Shown here piece after piece: positions 52,622-62,200 of a stretch of DNA of 64,000 nt. Origin of the DNA: CAVTGO01 sp963734275 (GTDB taxonomy: Bacteria > Actinomycetota > UBA4738 > HRBIN12). Where the stretch lies: the NCBI GenBank assembly GCA_963734275.1, contig CAVTGO010000005.1:85591-149590 (forward strand), read 5' to 3'. Made by a program: the position numbers and the translations under genes. Position 1 is the first letter of the stretch, and every line of letters begins with the position of its first letter. The notes under the pieces were generated by a model. The model made no database searches. It was not told the origin of the DNA and saw only the letters and a program-made list of their open reading frames with translations.

Positions 52622-53559
52622 GCAGCGCGCCTCGCTCAGCCGAACCCGCTGCCGGGCTCCCGCACTGGCTGCTCGTTGCCCTCTTCGCCGCTTCGATCAT
52701 GGCACTTAGCGTCGTTGCCGGACGTGATACCTCGATACTCGCCGATTATCGCGTCTTTGTCGATGCCGGACGCTCACTCTATGGCGAAGGGGACCCCTAC
52801 GCACCCAATGTCGGTACGTTCTTCGAGTACCACTATCGCTATCCTCCGCTGCTCGCGATGCTGATCCCTGGCCTCCGGTGGATCTGGTTCCCCCTCATAG
52901 CCGGTGGGATCGCGGTCGCGGTAACTCTTCGTTACCGAGCCCGTGGAGTTGACGGACTGGGGCTGCCAACGCACCTCACGCCGTTGCTAGTTACCAACCT
53001 CTTCAACGGCAACGTGCAGGGCATGATCCTTGGCATCGGCGCACTTGCCCCGTTGGGCTTGCGCTCTGCGGCCGTATTGTTGGCTTTTGCGACTTGGGTG
53101 AAGCTCTATCCAGCGTGCGTCGTCGTGTGGTGGCTTGGGCGCCGCGACTGGAGATCGCTTGGTTGGTTCGGGGCCACCTTCCTTGCCTTGGGACTATTCC
53201 AGCTTCCTTGGATGGACGAATTCATCGCGTATTCAGTCACCCAGACCGGGATACCTTCACAGCTGTCATTGCGGTCCTTCGGCGTGCCGGTATGGGTTGC
53301 GGGAATCGCGGCGGTTACCTACCTCACGTATACGCGAGCGCAAACCGAACAGGGATGGCTCTACTGCATCGTGCTCCAGATCATCGTTCTTCCGCGACTC
53401 CTGCTATTCAACCTGCCGCTTCTGCTGATGCATCCTAGCGTCCTTTCGCGTCCCTACCTTCCGCTCGTCGAAGGTTCCCGGGCGCCTCTTCGCCTCTTCT
53501 GTTTCCTGGCCGCGATCGCGACGGCAACGACCGTCGCGTTCATGTTTTGGCCGTCGTGA
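52618..53559 (+). CDS. GT87/DUF2029-like membrane glycosyltransferase
   Basis: 313 aa from the overlapping GTG. Helix one is followed by SILADYRVFVDAGRSLYGEGDPYAPN and FEYHYRYPPLLAMLIPG, the loop typical of GT87 (PimE-like, polyprenyl-phosphomannose dependent) transferases with its catalytic Asp; NLFNGNVQGMILGIGAL and AFATWVKLYPACVVVWWLG are further family landmarks. Eight or nine helices are expected. From about 52670 the DNA is clearly less GC-rich (about 60-65 % in sampled lines) and uses A/T-ending codons, unlike its neighbours, which suggests recent transfer. Confidence 0.78.
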   Translation: MSSAPRSAEPAAGLPHWLLVALFAASIMALSVVAGRDTSILADYRVFVDAGRSLYGEGDPYAPNVGTFFEYHYRYPPLLAMLIPGLRWIWFPLIAGGIAVAVTLRYRARGVDGLGLPTHLTPLLVTNLFNGNVQGMILGIGALAPLGLRSAAVLLAFATWVKLYPACVVVWWLGRRDWRSLGWFGATFLALGLFQLPWMDEFIAYSVTQTGIPSQLSLRSFGVPVWVAGIAAVTYLTYTRAQTEQGWLYCIVLQIIVLPRLLLFNLPLLLMHPSVLSRPYLPLVEGSRAPLRLFCFLAAIATATTVAFMFWPS

Positions 53560-53600
53560 GGCAGGTTCGCAGAGCCGAGGTTCGAGACCCGTATCGCCAC

Positions 53601-54236
53601 TCAGCTCTCCTTGGCCACCTGACCCGTCTCCGTAATCCGAAGATCGGTCAGGCCGGAGTGCATCTGGTCGCCTTCCGCCTTCGGCGAGGCGTCCTCGATG
53701 TAGCCGAGCTCCTGCAGGCGCGCCAGCACGCTCCGCAGCGACTCCTCGGGGGTCTCGACCATCGTGTCGAGCACCAGCTCGGGGCTCTCGGGGACTTCGT
53801 ACGGGTCGTCGACGCCGGTGAAGCCCTTGATCTCGCCGGCCATGGCCTTCTTGTACAGGCCCTTCGGGTCGCGGTTGGTCACCAGCTCGTCGAGCGTGGC
53901 GTGCACGTAGACCTCGACGAACTCGCCGATCTGCGCTCGCGCGGCGTCGCGCGTCTCCTTGTAGGGACTGATCGGGCAGCAGATCGTCGCGACGCCGTTG
54001 CGCGTGAGCATCTCGGCGACGAACGCGATCCGCAGGATGTTCGTGTCGCGGTCCTCCTTGGAGAACCCGAGGCCCTTGCTCAGGTTCTGCCGGACGACGT
54101 CGCCGTCCAAGATCTCGGTCTTCAGACCGCGCGCCTGGAACTCGTGGAACAGCATCTCGGCGATCGTCGACTTGCCGGCACCGGACAGCCCGGTGAACCA
54201 GACGGTGAAGCCCTTCTGGTCGGGGTGGTGGGTCAC
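53601..54236 (-). CDS. cysC: Adenylylsulfate (APS) kinase
   Basis: 211 aa from a GTG that overlaps the stop of the upstream phosphodiesterase gene. It phosphorylates APS to PAPS. The P-loop GLSGAGKST is residues 16-24; ILDGDVVRQNLSKGLGFSKEDR binds APS (key residues D, R, N); VYVHATLDELVTNRDPKGLYKKA and GFTGVDDPYE form the lid. A C-terminal tail of about 25 residues is extra. No ATP sulfurylase is in the window, so the purpose may be sulfation rather than assimilation. Confidence 0.93.
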   Translation of the reverse strand: MTHHPDQKGFTVWFTGLSGAGKSTIAEMLFHEFQARGLKTEILDGDVVRQNLSKGLGFSKEDRDTNILRIAFVAEMLTRNGVATICCPISPYKETRDAARAQIGEFVEVYVHATLDELVTNRDPKGLYKKAMAGEIKGFTGVDDPYEVPESPELVLDTMVETPEESLRSVLARLQELGYIEDASPKAEGDQMHSGLTDLRITETGQVAKES

Positions 54237-55632
54237 AGGAAGCTCCTTCCGACCGCTCCGGGGAGCGGCTCCGCGTCGTACAGCTTCAGGATCGTCGGAC
54301 CGACGTCGACCAGGCTCATGCCGCTGCGTCTCTCCCGTCGGCTGGCCCGGCAGGCCCGGCCATCGCCCAGACGCCGTTCCGATCGTGGTTGGCCCCGTCG
54401 GGGCCGGTGTCGTTCTCGTACGTGTAGATGCTCCGGTTCCCCACCGAGCCGACCGAGCGCCACGCGAGGTCGCCGAAGTAGACGATGAGGTCGGGGGCGA
54501 CCCCTCGGACCTCCGGGTACACGTCCTGCGGCTTCAGCACCTTCGTGCCGAGCGGCTCCCCGTCGGGGCCGGGCGCGGCCTCGAGCTTGGCGATCAGCTC
54601 GTCGCGCGTCTCCTCGTAGCGTGCCGGCTCGAGGATCCCCTGCGGCTCGCGGCCCTTCACGTTCAGGAACAGGCGGCCGTAGTAGCCGCCGTCGCCCCAG
54701 GCGATCGTCTGGCTCCAGTCGATCGCCGCTTCCTTGATGGGGATCACGTGCGACGGCTACGCCTCGAGCGCGAGGTACCCCTCCTTGATCAGCCAGTCGT
54801 TGAAGCAGAGACCGCCCATCATCGGGCGGGCGCCGTGGTCGCTCATCACGATCGTGATCGCGTCGTCCGGGAGGACCTCGAGGAGCTTGCCGACCTCGAC
54901 GTCCAGGAACCGGTAGTAGTCCTGGAACGCGGTCTCGTACTTGTTGCCCGCCTCGTACAGCGGGTGCGTCGGGTCCCAGTGCTGCCAGAAGACGTGGTGC
55001 AGGCGGTCCGGCGCGATCTCGCACAGCATGAAGAAGTCCCACGGCTTCTCGACGGCGAGCCTGCGGCCCACCTGGAAGCGGCGCTCGGTCATCTTGAAGA
55101 CCTGGTCGAGCGCGACGTCGTAGCCCGCGCGCCGGAAGTCCGGGATGTCGAAGATGTACTCGTTGCCCTCGCCGAGCTCGGCGACGATCTCGGTCTCGAG
55201 CTCGGCCGGGAATGCCCAGGACTTCGCGCTCGGCGGGGTGAGGAAGCAGCCCACGCGCCAGCCCGGGAACTCCTTCGGCGGCGGGAACGACGGCGGCACG
55301 CCGATCAGCATCGAGCGCAGGCCCCTGGCGCCGAGGACGTCCCAGACCGCGGGCTCCTTGATGGCGTCCGCGGTGGCGATCGACAGGCCGTCGTAGGTGG
55401 TGTCCTTGCGGTTGCGGAAGCCGTAGATGCCCAGCTGGCCGGGCGACTTGCCGGTCATCGCGCACGCCCAGGCGGGCACGGTGATCGGCGGGGTGATGCT
55501 CGCGAGGTCGCCCCACATGCCCCGCTGCATCAGCGCGTGGATGTTGGGCGTCTCGGCTTCGAAGTCGCGGAACAGGAGCTGGGGGGTGCCGCAATCCAGC
55601 CCGATCACCGCGACCCTGGGCGTGTCGGTCAA
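54233..55632 (-). pseudogene. AlkP-superfamily phosphodiesterase/nucleotide pyrophosphatase, disrupted
   Basis: From TTG 55632 the frame encodes VAVIGLDCGTPQLLF (metal-binding Asp), ITPPITVPAWACAMTGKSPG (nucleophile Thr region), MLIGVPPSFPPPKEFPG and VMSDHGARPM (metal Asp-His). An in-frame TAG at 54759-54757 follows LALEA; the same frame goes on with PSHVIPIKEAAIDW and YFGDLAWRSVGSVG. Near 54325-54350 a second change of frame is needed to reach the natural end SLVDVGPTILKLYDAEPLPG. One G-to-T change (GAG to TAG) plus one indel would explain it. Two lesions make a true pseudogene possible. The upstream part of the operon with cysC suggests a phospho- or sulfo-conjugate substrate. Confidence 0.7.
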
Positions 55633-55752
55633 GCGTCGTCCTTCGTCGGGTCGGTCCTTCTCAGGGAACGGGAGCCCTCGGCGGGCTCCCGGGCCGAATC
55701 CTACCAACGGGGCCGTGCCATCGGCCCCTCCCACCTGCGAGGATGCGGCCTC

Positions 55753-56151
55753 GTGAACCTCCTGCGGCGCGTCCTCCTGTGGCAGGGCGTCCTCTGGGCG
55801 GCCTTCGGGCTGGTGCTCGTCGTCGCCCCCGGGTGGCTCGTCGAGAGCGTGTTCGACCAGCTCCCGCTCGGCGAGGACGCCTGGCTCCGGCTCCTCGGCG
55901 TGGTGGGGATCGCGATGGCCGGCCAGATGGTCCTCGTGGCCAGGCGGGTCGAGGACCTGTGGTGGTGGTCCTGGTCGTTCGTGCTTCTGGAGCTCGGGAC
56001 GTCGGCGGTGTTCGTGCTGAACGCGCTCGTCGGCGTCCCGGACGGCGCCGCAGTCTGGCCGTGGTGGCTCCTCGGCGGGGTGAACCTCGGGTTCGGCGCG
56101 CTCGAGCTCGTAGCGCTCGCTCAGGCCGGGACGGAGCGGTCGCCGGTCTGA
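55753..56151 (+). CDS. Small four-helix membrane protein
   Basis: 132 aa from a GTG. Four hydrophobic helices: LLWQGVLWAAFGLVLVVAPG, LLGVVGIAMAGQMVLVA, SWSFVLLELGTSAVFVLNAL and WWLLGGVNLGFGALELVAL, with several Trp at the membrane edges (LWWWSW). No family motif recognised. It ends just before a strong terminator. Confidence 0.65.
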   Translation: MNLLRRVLLWQGVLWAAFGLVLVVAPGWLVESVFDQLPLGEDAWLRLLGVVGIAMAGQMVLVARRVEDLWWWSWSFVLLELGTSAVFVLNALVGVPDGAAVWPWWLLGGVNLGFGALELVALAQAGTERSPV

Positions 56152-56165
56152 TCAGCTGGAGAACC

Positions 56166-56201
56166 GAGCGCGGGAGGCGGCCTTTCGGCCGCCCCCCGCT
56201 C
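56166..56201. terminator. Bidirectional hairpin terminator
   Basis: GAGCGCGGGAGGCGGCC (56166-56182) and GGCCGCCCCCCGCTC (56187-56201) pair around a TTTC loop, with one bulged dinucleotide or small mismatch. It lies between the convergent four-helix gene and the giant repeat gene, six bases before the stop of the latter. Confidence 0.8.
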
Positions 56202-56207
56202 TGATCT

Positions 56208-59200
56208 CTACTTGCCGCTGCTCTGAGGCTGCGGGACCTGGATGTTGCCCTGGTCGATGATCTTGGCGTTGGCCGCCGGCGGGTTCGGGAGCGACATCTT
56301 GGCCACGACGACCCCGTTCGAGTCCTTGACCTCAAGCCAGAACTTGTCGTAGCCGGAACCCGGCTCCTTGCGGTCCTCGACGTACATCGTCCAGCTGTAG
56401 TTGCCGCACTTGCGCTCGCCGCATTCCAGCGCGGGCTGGGAGTTGGGCACCTGGAAGGTCGCCTTGCCCTTCAGCAGCGCCGTCCAGAAGTTGCCGGCGA
56501 CGTCCTTTGTGGTGGTCAGGGTACCCATCGCGTTGCTCTTCAGGATGTAGTTGCCCTCGGGCCGGTGGAGGATCACCAGCAGCGAGCCCTGGGCGCTGGT
56601 GCCGCTCTTCAGCTTCGCGTTGAAGCCGAAGTTGAGGACCCCCTCGTTCGTCGTGTACCGACCGCCGCCGGTGATGAAGCCGAGCGCCGGGTTGTAGACG
56701 ACGAGCGCCCCGACACCCGACCCGTCGAAGTAGTCGCCTTGGATGTCGGCGTCGACCTGGTACGTGTCCGACGGGACGTTCGCGATCGAGCACTTGGCGG
56801 TGGACGTGTCGGAGTCCACGGTCGTGTAGGTCGAGAGGGCCGGTGTGCACGACCCGAACGTGGTGTTGTTCGAGACCCTCGTGAGGGTCGTCGGGATCGG
56901 ATAGGCGTTCTTCAGCCCCGTTTGTCCGGATGGCGCGTTCGGCAGAGCGCTGCTGAGGTAGGTGTCGTTCGTCTCGTCGATCGTTAGCGTGAGTTCGAGG
57001 GAGTCCTTGTCGTTATCAGCGCCGTCGACCGCGATGAAGGACGGCGCGATCGAGGAGACGGTGGCGCCCTCAAGGTTCACGGTGTACGGGTCGCTGTCGG
57101 ACGCGTTCGCGTACACCCCATCGCCTGCGTAGGCGGACGCCATAGTCTTGCTCCCTGCCGGCTGGTTGAGTCGGTCCGGGATGGTCGTTCCCGTCGCGGC
57201 CACGCCGAGTGCATTCGTGGTGGCAGTGAACGTCTGGCCACTGAGCGTGAACGTGACCGTCGCTCCGGCGATCGGCGTGCCCGGCGACCCGTTCGTGGTG
57301 TCCCTCAGAGTCGCGCTCGCGCCCACCGGGTCGCTGTACTGACCGTTCGAGGCACCCGTGTAGACGAGCTGGGTGGTCCGCTTGTTGACGGCCGTCGTCT
57401 CGGTGTCCAAGTCGTTCCCCATGTTGATGCGGGGGGTGTTAGACGTCACGCTCGCCGTGTTCGAGAGCGTTCCGCCGCTCGGATAGGATCCGACCTGGGC
57501 CCTGATGATCACCGTCTTCGTCTGGGTTGCCGCAATGGTGGTGAAGGTGGTCGACCCGGTCCACGGCGAGCCAACGCTCGGGTCGCAGCCCGCCCCGGTG
57601 CAGAACTTCTCGCCGAGCAGCTCGGCCGGCAGCGTGTCCGTCACGACCACGTTCTGCGCGTCGGACGGACCAAGGTTCTGGACCGTGATGGTGTATGTCA
57701 AGTTGTTCAGCACCACGACTGGGTCCGGGCTGTCCGTCTTGGTGACAACGAGATCCACCTTGGTGGTGATGTCCACCGAGTCGGTGTCGCCTGCCTGGTT
57801 GCCGTCGTCGTCCTCGGCGTCGGCCGTGTTGGAGACCGTGTCGGCCTCCACCGAGGCGTCGACCTTGTAGGTGACGGTGATCGTGTTGGTCCCACCGTTG
57901 GCGGCCAGGTCGAAGGTGCAATCGACCGTCTGGCCGGCGCTCGCGCCGCAGTCGCCGGCCGGGGCCACGTTGGTGACCTCCAGGCGGGCGTCGACCACGT
58001 CGAGCACGTTCACGGCGTCGGCGTCGGACTGGCCGTTGTTGGTGACCACGATCGTGAAGGTGTGGTTGTTGGTGCCGGCGTCCACCGAGACGTCCTGGAA
58101 CTCCTTGTCCAGCGTCAGGTCCACGTCCTCGGTGATGTCCACCGAGTCGGTGTCGCCTGCCTGGTTGCCGTCGTCGTCCTCGGCGTCGGCCGTGTTGGAG
58201 ACCGTGTCGGCCTCCACCGAGGCGTCGACCTTGTAGGTGACGGTGATCGTGTTGGTCCCACCGTTGGCGGCCAGGTCGAAGGTGCAATCGACCGTCTGGC
58301 CGGCGCTCGCGCCGCAGTCGCCGGCCGGGGCCACGTTGGTGACCTCCAGGCGGGCGTCGACCACGTCGAGCACGTTCACGGCGTCGGCGTCGGACTGGCC
58401 GTTGTTGGTGACCACGATCGTGAAGGTGTGGTTGTTGGTGCCGGCGTCCACCGAGACGTCCTGGAACTCCTTGTCCAGCGTCAGGTCCACGTCCTCGGTG
58501 ATGTCCACCGAGTCGGTGTCGCCTGCCTGGTTGCCGTCGTCGTCCTCGGCGTCGGCCGTGTTGGAGACCGTGTCGGCCTCCACCGAGGCGTCGACCTTGT
58601 AGGTGACGGTGATCGTGTTGGTCCCACCGTTGGCGGCCAGGTCGAAGGTGCAATCGACCGTCTGGCCGGCGCTCGCGCCGCAGTCGCCGGCCGGGGCCAC
58701 GTTGGTGACCTCCAGGCGGGCGTCGACCACGTCGAGCACGTTCACGGCGTCGGCGTCGGACTGGCCGTTGTTGGTGACCACGATCGTGAAGGTGTGGTTG
58801 TTGGTGCCGGCGTCCACCGAGACGTCCTGGAACTCCTTGTCCAGCGTCAGGTCCACGTCCTCGGTGATGTCCACCGAGTCGGTGTCGCCTGCCTGGTTGC
58901 CGTCGTCGTCCTCGGCGTCGGCCGTGTTGGAGACCGTGTCGGCCTCCACCGAGGCGTCGACCTTGTAGGTGACGGTGATCGTGTTGGTCCCACCGTTGGC
59001 GGCCAGGTCGAAGGTGCAATCGACCGTCTGGCCGGCGCTCGCGCCGCAGTCGCCGGCCGGGGCCACGTTGGTGACCTCCAGGCGGGCGTCGACCACGTCG
59101 AGCACGTTCACGGCGTCGGCGTCGGACTGGCCGTTGTTGGTGACCACGATCGTGAAGGTGTGGTTGTTGGTGCCGGCGTCCACCGAGACGTCCTGGAACT

Positions 59201-62200
59201 CCTTGTCCAGCGTCAGGTCCACGTCCTCGGTGATGTCCACCGAGTCGGTGTCGCCTGCCTGGTTGCCGTCGTCGTCCTCGGCGTCGGCCGTGTTGGAGAC
59301 CGTGTCGGCCTCCACCGAGGCGTCGACCTTGTAGGTGACGGTGATCGTGTTGGTCCCACCGTTGGCGGCCAGGTCGAAGGTGCAATCGACCGTCTGGCCG
59401 GCGCTCGCGCCGCAGTCGCCGGCCGGGGCCACGTTGGTGACCTCCAGGCGGGCGTCGACCACGTCGAGCACGTTCACGGCGTCGGCGTCGGACTGGCCGT
59501 TGTTGGTGACCACGATCGTGAAGGTGTGGTTGTTGGTGCCGGCGTCCACCGAGACGTCCTGGAACTCCTTGTCCAGCGTCAGGTCCACGTCCTCGGTGAT
59601 GTCCACCGAGTCGGTGTCGCCTGCCTGGTTGCCGTCGTCGTCCTCGGCGTCGGCCGTGTTGGAGACCGTGTCGGCCTCCACCGAGGCGTCGACCTTGTAG
59701 GTGACGGTGATCGTGTTGGTCCCACCGTTGGCGGCCAGGTCGAAGGTGCAATCGACCGTCTGGCCGGCGCTCGCGCCGCAGTCGCCGGCCGGGGCCACGT
59801 TGGTGACCTCCAGGCGGGCGTCGACCACGTCGAGCACGTTCACGGCGTCGGCGTCGGACTGGCCGTTGTTGGTGACCACGATCGTGAAGGTGTGGTTGTT
59901 GGTGCCGGCGTCCACCGAGACGTCCTGGAACTCCTTGTCCAGCGTCAGGTCCACGTCCTCGGTGATGTCCACCGAGTCGGTGTCGCCTGCCTGGTTGCCG
60001 TCGTCGTCCTCGGCGTCGGCCGTGTTGGAGACCGTGTCGGCCTCCACCGAGGCGTCGACCTTGTAGGTGACGGTGATCGTGTTGGTCCCACCGTTGGCGG
60101 CCAGGTCGAAGGTGCAATCGACCGTCTGGCCGGCGCTCGCGCCGCAGTCGCCGGCCGGGGCCACGTTGGTGACCTCCAGGCGGGCGTCGACCACGTCGAG
60201 CACGTTCACGGCGTCGGCGTCGGACTGGCCGTTGTTGGTGACCACGATCGTGAAGGTGTGGTTGTTGGTGCCGGCGTCCACCGAGACGTCCTGGAACTCC
60301 TTGTCCAGCGTCAGGTCCACGTCCTCGGTGATGTCCACCGAGTCGGTGTCGCCTGCCTGGTTGCCGTCGTCGTCCTCGGCGTCGGCCGTGTTGGAGACCG
60401 TGTCGGCCTCCACCGAGGCGTCGACCTTGTAGGTGACGGTGATCGTGTTGGTCCCACCGTTGGCGGCCAGGTCGAAGGTGCAATCGACCGTCTGGCCGGC
60501 GCTCGCGCCGCAGTCGCCGGCCGGGGCCACGTTGGTGACCTCCAGGCGGGCGTCGACCACGTCGAGCACGTTCACGGCGTCGGCGTCGGACTGGCCGTTG
60601 TTGGTGACCACGATCGTGAAGGTGTGGTTGTTGGTGCCGGCGTCCACCGAGACGTCCTGGAACTCCTTGTCCAGCGTCAGGTCCACGTCCTCGGTGATGT
60701 CCACCGAGTCGGTGTCGCCTGCCTGGTTGCCGTCGTCGTCCTCGGCGTCGGCCGTGTTGGAGACCGTGTCGGCCTCCACCGAGGCGTCGACCTTGTAGGT
60801 GACGGTGATCGTGTTGGTCCCACCGTTGGCGGCCAGGTCGAAGGTGCAATCGACCGTCTGGCCGGCGCTCGCGCCGCAGTCGCCGGCCGGGGCCACGTTG
60901 GTGACCTCCAGGCGGGCGTCGACCACGTCGAGCACGTTCACGGCGTCGGCGTCGGACTGGCCGTTGTTGGTGACCACGATCGTGAAGGTGTGGTTGTTGG
61001 TGCCGGCGTCCACCGAGACGTCCTGGAACTCCTTGTCCAGCGTCAGGTCCACGTCCTCGGTGATGTCCACCGAGTCGGTGTCGCCTGCCTGGTTGCCGTC
61101 GTCGTCCTCGGCGTCGGCCGTGTTGGAGACCGTGTCGGCCTCCACCGAGGCGTCGACCTTGTAGGTGACGGTGATCGTGTTGGTCCCACCGTTGGCGGCC
61201 AGGTCGAAGGTGCAATCGACCGTCTGGCCGGCGCTCGCGCCGCAGTCGCCGGCCGGGGCCACGTTGGTGACCTCCAGGCGGGCGTCGACCACGTCGAGCA
61301 CGTTCACGGCGTCGGCGTCGGACTGGCCGTTGTTGGTGACCACGATCGTGAAGGTGTGGTTGTTGGTGCCGGCGTCCACCGAGACGTCCTGGAACTCCTT
61401 GTCCAGCGTCAGGTCCACGTCCTCGGTGATGTCCACCGAGTCGGTGTCGCCTGCCTGGTTGCCGTCGTCGTCCTCGGCGTCGGCCGTGTTGGAGACCGTG
61501 TCGGCCTCCACCGAGGCGTCGACCTTGTAGGTGACGGTGATCGTGTTGGTCCCACCGTTGGCGGCCAGGTCGAAGGTGCAATCGACCGTCTGGCCGGCGC
61601 TCGCGCCGCAGTCGCCGGCCGGGGCCACGTTGGTGACCTCCAGGCGGGCGTCGACCACGTCGAGCACGTTCACGGCGTCGGCGTCGGACTGGCCGTTGTT
61701 GGTGACCACGATCGTGAAGGTGTGGTTGTTGGTGCCGGCGTCCACCGAGACGTCCTGGAACTCCTTGTCCAGCGTCAGGTCCACGTCCTCGGTGATGTCC
61801 ACCGAGTCGGTGTCGCCTGCCTGGTTGCCGTCGTCGTCCTCGGCGTCGGCCGTGTTGGAGACCGTGTCGGCCTCCACCGAGGCGTCGACCTTGTAGGTGA
61901 CGGTGATCGTGTTGGTCCCACCGTTGGCGGCCAGGTCGAAGGTGCAATCGACCGTCTGGCCGGCGCTCGCGCCGCAGTCGCCGGCCGGGGCCACGTTGGT
62001 GACCTCCAGGCGGGCGTCGACCACGTCGAGCACGTTCACGGCGTCGGCGTCGGACTGGCCGTTGTTGGTGACCACGATCGTGAAGGTGTGGTTGTTGGTG
62101 CCGGCGTCCACCGAGACGTCCTGGAACTCCTTGTCCAGCGTCAGGTCCACGTCCTCGGTGATGTCCACCGAGTCGGTGTCGCCTGCCTGGTTGCCGTCGT

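Noticed and set aside
53560..53600. tRNA-like GGTTCGAGACC next to the cysC end
   Set aside because: It resembles a T-loop, but the flanking bases do not form the 5-bp T-stem and no acceptor, D or anticodon arm could be drawn.
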